This document shows, in pieces, positions 56,136 through 64,000 of a stretch of DNA of 64,000 nucleotides. Numbering within the stretch: position 1 is the first letter of the stretch; every line of letters begins with the position of its first letter. Source of the DNA: Smaragdicoccus niigatensis DSM 44881 = NBRC 103563. Its GTDB lineage: Bacteria; Actinomycetota; Actinomycetes; Mycobacteriales; Mycobacteriaceae. Below the pieces are notes generated by a model. It had not been told where the DNA came from, did no database searches, and worked only from the letters and a program-made list of their open reading frames with translations. Made by a program: the position numbers and the translations under genes. Where the stretch lies: contig NZ_AQXZ01000008.1 in assembly GCF_000380645.1 (NCBI RefSeq), positions 42,737-106,736 on the forward strand, read 5' to 3'.

Positions 56136-57342
56136 ATGCGTCGCGCCACTCGACGATGTCGAGCGCGACAGCAATGTTGACACTGTTGTCGTTCAACGGT
56201 CGCGGCAGCAGTTGATCCGCCCGTTCCAGGTGTCGAAGCATGGTGTTGCGATGCACGTGCAGGGTGGTCGCGGCCCGTGAGGCGTTGCACTGGCACTGCA
56301 CGAACATCCGTACCGATTGGCGGATGTCGGCGGGGGCGGTGGCGAAGGGGCCGAGCGTTGCGGTGACGAACGCGTCCGCGCCTTCGAGGTCACCACTGAG
56401 GATCGTGAGTAGTTGTACGTCGGTGAAGTTTGCGACGCGGCGGCTGGACTTCAGGCGCGCGACCATGTGCTGGGTCGTCAGCGCGTTGAGATGGCTGCGC
56501 CGGAAACCTTCGATCCCCGAAGCGGCCGGTCCGAGTGCAATACGAACTCCGGCAATGGATTTGATCTGCGTGTCGAGTCGATCGGCGTCCGGCGGGTAGC
56601 CGCCCGCATACCACACCCACAGGGTCGCAGCGCTCGGCACGACAGTGAGCCGGTGACGCGCACCGCAGGCTCGGGCGACGAGGTCACTCGCGCGTTCGAG
56701 GTCGCTCAGTTCGGAATCCGGGTCCTCGCCCCAAACGATCGCCGCGAGATGCGTGCCGGTCAATGCGTAGCCCAGTCGCGCCTCAGCGCGCGGGCGGGGA
56801 ATGGGTGCTCCGTCGAGGATGAGCGAGACGACCTCCCGGCGCTCGGCGTGTGTGCCGCGAGTCAATTCGTCGCGTTCAACGGCCATGCGCGCGGCAACTG
56901 CGCCGATCGTTGCATCGAGAAAGTCGGAGATCGAGGCAAACGCGAGGCTGAGGACCTCCTGCAGGATCTCCGCGTCGGAGGTCAAGGTGAACGCCTCGCG
57001 CATGAACTGCACCCATGCCGCGTTCTGTCCGATGCGGTACGAGTCCAAGGTTGACTCGGTCATTCCGCGCCGAATGAGGTCGCGGGCGTAGTTCAGCGTC
57101 TCGGCGCCGATGTTCGCAGGCACCCGGGCAGCGGGATCGCTGGCCACCGCGGTGGCCCAGTGGAGCATGTTTGAACGATTCGTTCGCTGCGTGGCGGCCC
57201 GTAGCACGGGGTCATCGGCGATGACCCGCATGCTTGGCGCGGACATGATGGCGGCGTCGATATTGGCGAGCCATCGCTGTGGCTCGCTGAGCGCAAGCTC
57301 AGCGGTGCGGCGGAGGAGATCGAGCGCCTCTTCGGATGCCAT
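56119..57342 (-). CDS. PucR family transcriptional regulator
   Basis: 407 residues from ATG 57342. The N-terminal two-thirds resemble the RsbT-type N region and GGDEF-like middle domain of PucR/CdaR regulators. The C-terminal HTH_30 is clear: VQCQCNASRAATTLHVHRNTMLRHLERADQLL. It is divergent from the BVMO-hydrolase operon, with two adjacent inverted repeats between, and probably activates it in response to a substrate. Confidence 0.88.
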   Translation of the reverse strand: MASEEALDLLRRTAELALSEPQRWLANIDAAIMSAPSMRVIADDPVLRAATQRTNRSNMLHWATAVASDPAARVPANIGAETLNYARDLIRRGMTESTLDSYRIGQNAAWVQFMREAFTLTSDAEILQEVLSLAFASISDFLDATIGAVAARMAVERDELTRGTHAERREVVSLILDGAPIPRPRAEARLGYALTGTHLAAIVWGEDPDSELSDLERASDLVARACGARHRLTVVPSAATLWVWYAGGYPPDADRLDTQIKSIAGVRIALGPAASGIEGFRRSHLNALTTQHMVARLKSSRRVANFTDVQLLTILSGDLEGADAFVTATLGPFATAPADIRQSVRMFVQCQCNASRAATTLHVHRNTMLRHLERADQLLPRPLNDNSVNIAVALDIVEWRDASTRRP

Positions 57343-57361
57343 GGTCGAAGGATAGCCATGC

Positions 57362-57388
57362 TGGTGCAACAAGCACCATGACATGTCA
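57362..57388. promoter_or_regulatory. Paired inverted repeats between PucR and BVMO genes
   Basis: TGGTGC-AACAA-GCACCA at 57362-57378 is followed directly by the perfect palindrome TGACATGTCA at 57379-57388. They lie 20 bp upstream of the PucR start and 80 bp upstream of the monooxygenase start. Confidence 0.6.
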
Positions 57389-57467
57389 AATGTGATGCAC
57401 TCTGCCATGGCTAATGACGTGGTTTAGAGCGGATTCTGGAGTCGACACCTCATCGAACGGAATTTCC

Positions 57468-58940
57468 ATGGCAACAGAACACGTCAACGTGCTGATCATC
57501 GGCGCCGGTATCTCGGGCATCGGCGCCGCGTACTACCTGCAGGCCGAGCAGTCGGGCCGCAGCTACGCGATCCTCGAGGCCCGCGAGGCGTCGGGCGGCA
57601 CGTGGGACCTGTTCCGCTACCCGGGAATCCGGTCGGACTCGGACCTCCACACCTTCGGCTACGAGTTCAAGCCGTGGGTCCACGACAAGTCGATCGCGAC
57701 CGCCGACCTGATCCTGGATTACCTCCGCGAGACGGCTTCCGAGAACGGCATCGACAAGCAGATCCGCTACCGCCACAAGGTCGTCTCGGCGGCGTGGTCG
57801 ACGGCGGAAGCGTGCTGGACGGTCGAGGTGGATCACGACGGTGAGCCGGTGACCATCACTGCAGACTGGATCTTCTGTGCGGCCGGCTACTACCGCTACG
57901 ACGAGGGATTCACCCCGACGTTCGAAGGCCGCGAGCAGTTCACCGGCCAGATCGTGCACCCTCAGCATTGGCCCGCCGACCTCGACTACACCGGCAAGAA
58001 GATCGTGGTCATCGGCAGCGGTGCCACTGCGGTCACGCTCGTGCCTGCGTTGGCCTCCCAGGCCGGGCACGTCACGATGCTGCAGCGGTCGCCGACGTAC
58101 ATTTTGCCGGTTCCGTCTGAGGACGCCATCGCCAACACGTTGCGCAAGGTCCTGCCGGCGAACCTCGCCTACCGGATCACCCGTCAGAAGAACGTCGTGC
58201 AGCAGCGCCTGATCTGGGAAGTGTCGCAGCGCTTTCCGCGGGCAATGCGCCGGTTCATCCGCGCGACGAACGCTCGGCAATTGCCGAAGGACTTCCCGGT
58301 CGACGAACACTTCAAGCCGACGTACAACCCCTGGGACCAGCGGATGTGCACGGTGCCCGACGGTGATCTGTTCAAGACCCTGCGCGACGGCTCCGCATCG
58401 GTCGTCACCGACCGCATCGCCACCTTCACGGAGACGGGCATTCGTCTCGAGTCCGGCCGCGAACTCGAAGCCGACATCATCGTGACCGCCACCGGACTGA
58501 ACCTGCAGCTCTTCGGGGGAGTGGCCCTGACGATCGACGGGACGCCGGTCAGCCTGGCCGACAAGGTCGCGTTCAAGGGCATGATGCTCAGCGACGTGCC
58601 GAACCTCGCCTACGCGATCGGCTACACCAACTCGTCATGGACGCTCAAGGTCGGACTGTTGTGTGAGCACTTCACCCGATTGCTGTCCCACATGGACGAG
58701 ATCGGTGCCGACATCTGCTATCCCGAGCTGCCCGCACCAGACATGGCGACCCGTCCGCTGCTGGACTTCGGGGCAGGTTACGTCAAACGCGCGATCGAAG
58801 ACCTGCCGCGTCAAGGACTCAGCTACCCGTGGCTGACGTCGATGAACTATCAGGCCGACGTCAAGCTGCTGCGCGGCGGGCCGGTCGATGACCCCAATCT
58901 TCGTTTCACTTCTTCCTCTCGAATCGAGGTTTTCGCATGA
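57468..58940 (+). CDS. EthA-like Baeyer-Villiger monooxygenase
   Basis: 490 residues. The FAD-binding GAGISGIGAAYYL at the N-terminus, the BVMO fingerprint FTGQIVHPQHWP (FxGxxxHxxxWP) near residue 160 and the NADPH-binding VVIGSGATAVTL are intact. It shares long motifs with EthA, such as GGTWDLFRYPGIRSDSD and TATGLNLQLFGG. Such enzymes insert oxygen next to ketones and can S-oxidise thioamide drugs. ATG 57468 is chosen. Its stop overlaps the hydrolase start (ATGA), giving a ketone-to-ester-to-acid module. Confidence 0.93.
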   Translation: MATEHVNVLIIGAGISGIGAAYYLQAEQSGRSYAILEAREASGGTWDLFRYPGIRSDSDLHTFGYEFKPWVHDKSIATADLILDYLRETASENGIDKQIRYRHKVVSAAWSTAEACWTVEVDHDGEPVTITADWIFCAAGYYRYDEGFTPTFEGREQFTGQIVHPQHWPADLDYTGKKIVVIGSGATAVTLVPALASQAGHVTMLQRSPTYILPVPSEDAIANTLRKVLPANLAYRITRQKNVVQQRLIWEVSQRFPRAMRRFIRATNARQLPKDFPVDEHFKPTYNPWDQRMCTVPDGDLFKTLRDGSASVVTDRIATFTETGIRLESGRELEADIIVTATGLNLQLFGGVALTIDGTPVSLADKVAFKGMMLSDVPNLAYAIGYTNSSWTLKVGLLCEHFTRLLSHMDEIGADICYPELPAPDMATRPLLDFGAGYVKRAIEDLPRQGLSYPWLTSMNYQADVKLLRGGPVDDPNLRFTSSSRIEVFA

Positions 58941-59824
58941 AGGACAACTTCGCCGACGTCGGCCGTGGCATCACGCTCTGCTATCGCACCGACGGTGACC
59001 CAGCCGGGACGCCATTGCTGCTCGTCGCGGGACTCAGTGTCGACCTGACGGTCTGGCCGGAGGCGATGGTTGATGGACTCGTGCGGTCCGGTTTCTATGT
59101 GATCCGATTCGACAACCGCGACATCGGGCGGTCGACGCAGATCGACACCAAAGCGCCCGGAACCTTGCGGAAGCTCATGGCGCGCCCGCGCGCAGATGCC
59201 TACGACTTGGGTGACATGGCCGCCGACACGGTCGGCCTGCTCGACCACCTCGGAATTGGCCAAGCAAACGTCGTCGGAATGTCGATGGGCGGGATGATCG
59301 CGCAGACGGTGGCGGCCCGGTATCCCGAGCGTGTCACGTCGCTGACCTCGATCTTCTCGACCACCGGCGACCCGTCGGTCGGGCAGCCCCGGAAGTCGAC
59401 GATGCTGCACCTCGCGGCCCCGCCCGCGCGGACCAAACGCAAGGCGATTGCTCGCCACGTGCGGATGATGCGCCACATCGCGTCGGCAGGGTTCCCGTTC
59501 GAAGAGGCTGCCGAGCGTGAATACGCTGCCGCGGCCTGGGACCGCGGTGCCGGTCCGCTCACGGGTCGCGGGGTCGCGCGGCAGATCAGCGCGATTCACA
59601 AGTCCGGTGATCGAACGGCAGAACTGGCCCGCGTCACGGCTCCGACTCTCGTCATCCACGGTGATCGCGACCTCATCGTCGCGCCGAGTGGCGGTCGTGC
59701 CACTGCCGCCGCCATCAGCGGTGCGCGGCACGTCGTCATCCCGGGCATGGGGCATAACTTCCCGGCTGGGGTCATCCCACGGCTCCTCGAACTGATCGCC
59801 AGTCATGTCGAGGTCAGCGCTTAG
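58937..59824 (+). CDS. Alpha/beta hydrolase (esterase)
   Basis: 295 residues. The nucleophile elbow is GMSMGGMIAQ near residue 115, with acid and base candidates in VIHGDRDLIVAP and IPGMGHNFP. The oxyanion region is LLVAGLSVD. Coupled to the BVMO, it would hydrolyse the ester or lactone formed. The substrate is unknown. Confidence 0.9.
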   Translation: MKDNFADVGRGITLCYRTDGDPAGTPLLLVAGLSVDLTVWPEAMVDGLVRSGFYVIRFDNRDIGRSTQIDTKAPGTLRKLMARPRADAYDLGDMAADTVGLLDHLGIGQANVVGMSMGGMIAQTVAARYPERVTSLTSIFSTTGDPSVGQPRKSTMLHLAAPPARTKRKAIARHVRMMRHIASAGFPFEEAAEREYAAAAWDRGAGPLTGRGVARQISAIHKSGDRTAELARVTAPTLVIHGDRDLIVAPSGGRATAAAISGARHVVIPGMGHNFPAGVIPRLLELIASHVEVSA

Positions 59825-59875
59825 GTTCGCGGCTTCGACTGTCCGTAGGGCCTGGTCAGGCGTTCAATAATCTCC

Positions 59876-61018
59876 GTGGACATCTTCACGGACACCTCCG
59901 CGCGAGCGCTGTTGAGACAGTCGCTCGCCACCGTTCAGGCGATGGCGGGGAATCGACCACCGGCGACTACCGTCGTCGACGGCCGGGAACTGCGGATTCT
60001 CCTCCTCAGCGTGGCGAGAGAGGCCCACCTCGTCACAGTGCCGGCCAACCGGCGGCCCTGGACGGCCACCGGCATCCGTGTCCGGCCGGGTGATCGGGTC
60101 ACGTGGCTTGCGTGGGGGCGTGCATTCGCGATGACGCAGCGCGGGATCGGGGCGGGTCCGAGCTTCGGGATGCTGTGCCGGGTCGGCGACGGACCGGCGC
60201 TGATGAGCGCGCGCCCCACCTTCACCTTCACCGCGGATCGGGAAGGAGAAGTGCAGTTCGGCGGACGACTACCGGCGGAACTGCAGTCGAACGGCGATGT
60301 CACGACCGATCGCATCCCGTTCCAGGCGATTCGCGGAGGCTTCACGGTCGTTGTCGCCATCTGGCCGAGTGACGGCGATCCCCAGCGCGCCCTCGCACAA
60401 GTCGCCGCCGCGGATTCGTCGGGATTGTGTGCGATCGAATCTCAACGTCTCACCAACCCACCGCACGCTCCGAACGGTTGGTTCCACCACCCTTTGCTCG
60501 GGCACGAGGACGTTTACACCGAGGCCGAAGGCCAAATCGACGTCGATTGCCGCGATACAGTCGCCATCATTCGGCACCCGGTCGATGTTGCGCTCACCGA
60601 TAACCTGCGTTTGCGCTGGTCATGGCGCGTCGACGACCTTCCGGCTGCGGTGCCCGAGAACACGATGTTCACCCACGACTACGTGAGTATCGCCGTCGAA
60701 TTCGACGATGGGCGAGACCTCACCTGGCAGTGGAGTTCCTCGCTGCCGCTGGGGTTGGCCTATCCGTGCCCGCTCGATCACTGGCGACGTCGTGAAACGC
60801 ACATCGTGGTCCGCAGCGGTCGTTCGGATCTGGGGACCTGGGTGTCTGACGAACGGCCGGCATTTGCCGACCATCGAGCGGCAATCGGTGGCGCGGCGCC
60901 CGCGCGAGTGGTCGCGATCTGGTTGATCGCCGTCAGCCTGCACATGCATCAGACCGCCACTGCGGCGTTCCGGGGCATCGCGCTCGTCGACGGCAGCGAC
61001 GTCACCAGCGTTCTCTGA
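59876..61018 (+). CDS. Two-domain protein with DUF3047-like C-terminus
   Basis: 380 residues, no signal peptide. Residues about 60-165 (GIRVRPGDRVTWLAWGRAF, FTFTADREGEVQFGG, GFTVVVAIWPSDG) resemble a PA-IL-type galactose-binding beta-sandwich; this is a tentative reading. The C-terminal part (LRWSWRVDDLP, HDYVSIAVEFDDGRDLTWQWSSSLP, HIVVRSG...LGTWVSDERPAFADH) resembles DUF3047. Lies 51 bp after the hydrolase on the same strand, so may be in its operon. Function unknown. Confidence 0.55.
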   Translation: MDIFTDTSARALLRQSLATVQAMAGNRPPATTVVDGRELRILLLSVAREAHLVTVPANRRPWTATGIRVRPGDRVTWLAWGRAFAMTQRGIGAGPSFGMLCRVGDGPALMSARPTFTFTADREGEVQFGGRLPAELQSNGDVTTDRIPFQAIRGGFTVVVAIWPSDGDPQRALAQVAAADSSGLCAIESQRLTNPPHAPNGWFHHPLLGHEDVYTEAEGQIDVDCRDTVAIIRHPVDVALTDNLRLRWSWRVDDLPAAVPENTMFTHDYVSIAVEFDDGRDLTWQWSSSLPLGLAYPCPLDHWRRRETHIVVRSGRSDLGTWVSDERPAFADHRAAIGGAAPARVVAIWLIAVSLHMHQTATAAFRGIALVDGSDVTSVL

Positions 61019-61027
61019 GACGACCGA

Positions 61028-61564
61028 TCAGCGAGATCTCACAATTCCATCCAGAACGAGCATGAGCTCGGCGACCCGCGACTTGCCTGCCGGCGCGGGC
61101 GGGTAGCGGCGCAGCACGTCGATGAGGACGGGCGTCGCGCGGGCCGCGACCCTGGTGATGTGATCCGTTCCGGCCTGCGGGTTTCCGGCAAGCAGATCAG
61201 TCGCACACGCGGCGTGGGCGGCTGACCGGAGGATGTGGCCCACCTGTTCGGCCTTGGCAAAGGGATGTAGGTACGCAGCGGCCGCAGCATCGCCAGCAGC
61301 GTGCGCGGCATGTTTTGCTGCCTCAGAGCCCGCTTCCTTGGCCGCGCGATGTGCATCGAGCGCGGTGACCCGTTGGAGCTTGCTGCGCTTTGCGCCGTTC
61401 GCAAACTCCCAGGCCGCGCTGATGGCAGCCCGCGGGCGCGCATCGACGGGATTCACTTCTTCGAAAACGCCCAGAACGTCTTCCGCGTTGCGGACGGCGA
61501 ATCGAGCAACCTCCCGAAGCTCCGACATCTCGAGATCGAAGTAGTCCTTGGGATCGATCGCCAC
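61028..61564 (-). CDS. Putative immunity protein (Imm5-like)
   Basis: About 178 residues, Ala-rich and helical. ELREVARFAVRNAEDVLGVFEEVNP, RPRAAISAAWEFANG and HAAGDAAAAAYLHPFAKAEQVGHILRSA match the pattern of proteins annotated as putative immunity proteins in actinobacteria. No cognate toxin is visible nearby. It starts 23 bp after the class II aldolase on the same strand. The GTG start is uncertain (ATG 61528 is an alternative). Confidence 0.6.
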   Translation of the reverse strand: MAIDPKDYFDLEMSELREVARFAVRNAEDVLGVFEEVNPVDARPRAAISAAWEFANGAKRSKLQRVTALDAHRAAKEAGSEAAKHAAHAAGDAAAAAYLHPFAKAEQVGHILRSAAHAACATDLLAGNPQAGTDHITRVAARATPVLIDVLRRYPPAPAGKSRVAELMLVLDGIVRSR

Positions 61565-61586
61565 GACCTCATTGTGGCCGATCGGC

Positions 61587-62396
61587 TCAGCTTGCGACGT
61601 CCGGCTGCGTCGCCATGATCTGTTCCCACAACGGACGGAATTGGAACCAACCCGCGGGCTCGTTCCCGATCTGCTGGCGAACGAGGATCGCGGTGTCGTG
61701 GTCGACAACTGTGGGTGTCCCCGCGGCCATCGCGACGAGTTGAGCCTGGCAGGACCGCTCCATGGTGACGAACCACCAGGCGGCTGCGGATACCGAGCTT
61801 CCGACGGTGATGAGGCCGTGGTTACGGAGGATCGCGGCTTTGTAGTCGCCGATGGCAGCCGCGATGTTCTTGCCTTCTTCCTCGGCATAGGCGACGCCGC
61901 TGTAGTTCAGGTAGAGCCCGTGGTCGCCGTAGAACGCGCACGCATCCTGTGTGATCGGTGCGAGTTCGATTCCGAGCGACGAGAAGGCCTTCCCATACAA
62001 CGAATGCGCGTGGGCGGCCGCGACGGCGTCTGGGCGGGCTGCGTGGACCTGCGCGTGAATGATGAAGGCGGCTCGGTTGACCGGCCGAGTTCCGTGGATG
62101 ACGCGGCCTTCGTGGTCGACGCAGATGAGGTCGCTTACCCGAATCTGGTTGAAGCTCATTCCGAAGGGGTTGACCCAGAACAGGTTCGGGTCGCCCGGGT
62201 CGCGAGCGGTGATGTGCCCGGCAACGCCCTCGGAGAATCCGAACTTCCCGAAGACGCGGAAGGCGATCGCGAGGTCGAGTTTGCGCTGTGCACGCTCTTC
62301 GTCCTCGGACAGGCCCATGGGTGGAACCGGAAGGTCGCAGTTCTCCGGCATCGGGCCGACGGCCTGTTCGAGGAGTTTCCGGACGGTCTCGTTCAT
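61587..62396 (-). CDS. Class II aldolase/adducin family protein
   Basis: 269 residues. Zinc-ligand histidines appear in AAHAHSLYG near residue 130 and ILRNHGLITVG near 195; EGVAGHITARDP is the N-terminal signature. The group contains fuculose-phosphate aldolase-like enzymes and metal-dependent decarboxylases; the substrate is not inferable. ATG 62396 is preferred to GTG 62402. Confidence 0.88.
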   Translation of the reverse strand: MNETVRKLLEQAVGPMPENCDLPVPPMGLSEDEERAQRKLDLAIAFRVFGKFGFSEGVAGHITARDPGDPNLFWVNPFGMSFNQIRVSDLICVDHEGRVIHGTRPVNRAAFIIHAQVHAARPDAVAAAHAHSLYGKAFSSLGIELAPITQDACAFYGDHGLYLNYSGVAYAEEEGKNIAAAIGDYKAAILRNHGLITVGSSVSAAAWWFVTMERSCQAQLVAMAAGTPTVVDHDTAILVRQQIGNEPAGWFQFRPLWEQIMATQPDVAS

Positions 62397-62440
62397 GGGC
62401 ACCAGTGTTCCATTCAGTGCAGGTCACAACGGGCGATTGG

Positions 62441-63556
62441 CTAGCGCCGTGAGCCCAGCTGCAGCTGGTCCGTGAAAGTCTTGCCGGTCGAATTGTTGAC
62501 CAGCGTGAGTGTCATGACGTTGTCGTGAACCGAGCCACTCATCGTCCCCGAGGCGCCGGTGCATTTGCCGGATATAACTTGACTCGTCCACGGTCCGGAG
62601 AACGTGCCGTTGGTCGGGTCGATGGCGAGTGACAGGTCGACATTCAGCGCGCAGTTGCCGCCGATGTTCTCGGCCAGTTTGACCAACACAGCATCCTTGA
62701 CGGTGACCGAGAGTCCGCCGCTCGAGTACACGCCGTTCTTCACCGCGCCGCCCGGTGCAGTTCCGGACTTCGGAGCGTCCTTCTTACCGTCCGAACCGAC
62801 GGGCCGATTGAACGGCTGTCCGGTGACGATGTCGATGAGCACGAAGATGTTGATGACGATCGTCGTCGGCTGAACGACGACAATCGTGCCCGGGTTGTAG
62901 CCGGCCCACCTGGGTCCGTTTTCCTTCGGGGTGGCGGTCAGGGCGCTCGGGGCGGTGAGCGGGTTCCCGCAGTAGCAGCGTGCCCGTGGAACGCCGTGCC
63001 CGTCGACCATCACGGCCGTCCCGGCTTGGAGCACCGACTGCAACGGCGTCGCCTTGGTCCCGTCGAACCCGTGATTGGTCACGCGCGTATCGACCCGAAG
63101 GATCACGGGCGTCAATTCCCGGAGGTAGGCGGCAATCTGGTCGACCCGGAGCTGCCTTCCGCCGCTCCAGAAGAGCGTCGAGTCCGCATTCAACGCCTCG
63201 ACGAATGCCTTCGCCTGAGCGGGGTGTGTTTGTAAGAAGGCGATCATCTTGTCGCGGTCGCACGAGGAGTTGTTCATCGTGCCGCCGTACAGGCCCTCTT
63301 GGTTTCCCGGCTGGCTTTGCGGCGTGATGCTTTGCCCATTGCCCTGTGGTGTGAGCTTGGGCGGAGTGGCCGTCTTCTCGGGCAACGCTGCGGCGGCCGG
63401 CGGCATGAACGGGTTGTGGCCGGGCGCGGTTGCCGTGGTCAGCCACACCTCTCCCGATTCGCTGGTACCGGTGGCGGGTTTGGCGGAGCAGCCCGCGAGT
63501 GCGGACACCAGGACGACGACGAGTGCGATCCAGCGGATCTGGTTCCGCGCGGTCAC
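62441..63556 (-). CDS. DUF6777-like lipoprotein
   Basis: About 371 residues. The signal with lipobox LVSALAGCSAKP marks a lipoprotein. The central domain (FVEALNADSTLFW, LTPVILRVDTRVTNHGF, TAVMVDGHGVPRARCYCGNPL) fits the family I recall as DUF6777. The C-terminal beta-rich domain (VKDAVLVKLAENIGGNCALNVDLSLAID...FSGPW) may be a separate binding module. The GTG start overlaps the stop of the upstream Cys-rich gene (GTGA), defining the start and an operon. Confidence 0.75.
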   Translation of the reverse strand: MTARNQIRWIALVVVLVSALAGCSAKPATGTSESGEVWLTTATAPGHNPFMPPAAAALPEKTATPPKLTPQGNGQSITPQSQPGNQEGLYGGTMNNSSCDRDKMIAFLQTHPAQAKAFVEALNADSTLFWSGGRQLRVDQIAAYLRELTPVILRVDTRVTNHGFDGTKATPLQSVLQAGTAVMVDGHGVPRARCYCGNPLTAPSALTATPKENGPRWAGYNPGTIVVVQPTTIVINIFVLIDIVTGQPFNRPVGSDGKKDAPKSGTAPGGAVKNGVYSSGGLSVTVKDAVLVKLAENIGGNCALNVDLSLAIDPTNGTFSGPWTSQVISGKCTGASGTMSGSVHDNVMTLTLVNNSTGKTFTDQLQLGSRR

Positions 63557-64000
63557 GGCCCACACACTCCGTTGGAACAGGTGCCGACCGGACAATGAGT
63601 GCAGGTCTGGCCGATCGAGCACACGTTGCCGCAGGCACCGCAGTTGTAAGCGTCGCTGCTGAGGTCGACGCAGGTGCCGTTGCACAGGGTTTGGCCACCA
63701 GGGCAGGCGGGGGTGACGGGTGCGCAGGTTCCGTTGTTGCAGACGCCGGAGTTGCAGGCGTTTCCGCAGGCGCCGCAGTTGTTGGGGTCGGAGCCGAGGG
63801 AGACGCAGGTGCCGTTGCACAGGGTTTGGCCGCCTGAGCAGGTCGGGGTGACGGGTGCGCAGGTTCCGTTGTTGCAGGCGCCGGAGTTGCAGGCGTTTCC
63901 GCAGGCGCCGCAGTTGTTGGGGTCGGTGTAGGTGTTGATGCAGTATCCGGAGCAGTTGGTGAGGCCGTGGCCGCATCCGCAGGTGCCGCTGTTGCAGATC
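63553..64000 (-). CDS. Cysteine-rich repeat protein with NCGACG motifs (5' partial)
   Basis: About 149 C-terminal residues are visible; the start lies beyond the window. Two 45-residue units are almost identical (SDPNNCGACGNACNSG.CNNGTC, then a T.GGQTLCNGTCV segment), followed by a diverged third (DAYNCGACGNVCSIGQTC). There are 8 Cys per unit. The NCGACGN pattern resembles Stig1-like cysteine-rich repeats of secreted bacterial proteins. An extracellular disulfide-bonded protein is likely, but no signal peptide can be checked. Coupled to the DUF6777-like lipoprotein. Confidence 0.75.
   Translation of the reverse strand, partial: ICNSGTCGCGHGLTNCSGYCINTYTDPNNCGACGNACNSGACNNGTCAPVTPTCSGGQTLCNGTCVSLGSDPNNCGACGNACNSGVCNNGTCAPVTPACPGGQTLCNGTCVDLSSDAYNCGACGNVCSIGQTCTHCPVGTCSNGVCGP
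63671..63940. repeat. Tandem 135-bp DNA repeat in the Cys-rich gene
   Basis: Two direct copies, 63671-63805 and 63806-63940, differ at only a limited number of positions and encode the 45-residue units. Near-identity at the DNA level indicates recent expansion. Confidence 0.85.

Noticed and set aside
62441..63976. An extended 511-codon frame for the DUF6777-like lipoprotein
   Set aside because: Its first 140 residues are Arg/Leu/Gln-rich and antiphase to the Cys-rich repeat gene. The GTG at 63556 with GTGA overlap and signal peptide is the real start.

Overview
The window is high-GC DNA from an actinobacterium of the order Mycobacteriales. The evidence is a mycothiol S-conjugate amidase, a Z-FPP-type prenyltransferase, an MmpL-type transporter, a WS/DGAT acyltransferase, a DesA2-type desaturase, an Rv1109c-type lipid-droplet protein and an LGFP-repeat lipoprotein. 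From about 5.5 to 48.4 kb the gene order follows the greA-mca...ychF block of Mycobacterium tuberculosis (Rv1080c to Rv1112, recalled from memory), with insertions. I cannot name the genus. Repeat content and extra genes argue against M. tuberculosis itself. Several genes start 6-9 nt after a TANNNT or GATACT box with no Shine-Dalgarno, consistent with the leaderless transcription common in this order.

Layout. 1-5 kb: the 3' end of an AgpS-like FAD oxidase, an enoyl-CoA hydratase, two convergent paralogues of an uncharacterised family, a TetR regulator with a clear operator and a GtrA-type membrane protein. 5.5-14.2 kb: greA, a DUF4307 protein, mca and its small membrane partner, a TetR-like protein lacking its DNA-binding domain, a VanW-type protein, a thioredoxin-fold DUF255 protein, and a two-gene operon (GTP cyclohydrolase II plus LigB-type dioxygenase) behind a perfect 20-bp palindrome. 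14.2-18.4 kb: a secreted GH25-like protein, a HAMP adenylate cyclase, a hemolysin-III protein and the prenyltransferase. 18.4-23.4 kb: three tandem genes for secreted proteins built of 17, 23 and 24 Asn/Gly-rich 19-residue repeats. 23.4-48.4 kb: core genes coaA, glyA, phoH, desA2, fumC, a GGDEF-EAL protein, glpX, xseAB, ispH, rmuC, an MMPL transporter, sbcDC and ychF. A DUF559-type gene with an in-frame amber codon interrupts this stretch.

48.4-64 kb is accessory. Two small membrane-protein genes lie between three copies of the last 34 bp of ychF, which look like attachment-site repeats. Then come an acyltransferase, a methyltransferase, TetR/RidA, WS/DGAT, a reductase-like protein, an SRPBCC protein facing a TetR, and a PucR regulator facing an EthA-like Baeyer-Villiger monooxygenase and an alpha/beta hydrolase. 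A DUF3047-like protein, an immunity-like protein, a class II aldolase, a DUF6777-like lipoprotein and the end of a cysteine-rich repeat protein finish the window.

The strongest candidates for something undescribed are the triplicated 19-residue repeat proteins, which occupy the interval that holds PE/PE_PGRS genes in M. tuberculosis, and the nested ychF 3'-end repeats. No tRNA, rRNA, CRISPR array, transposase or integrase was seen.
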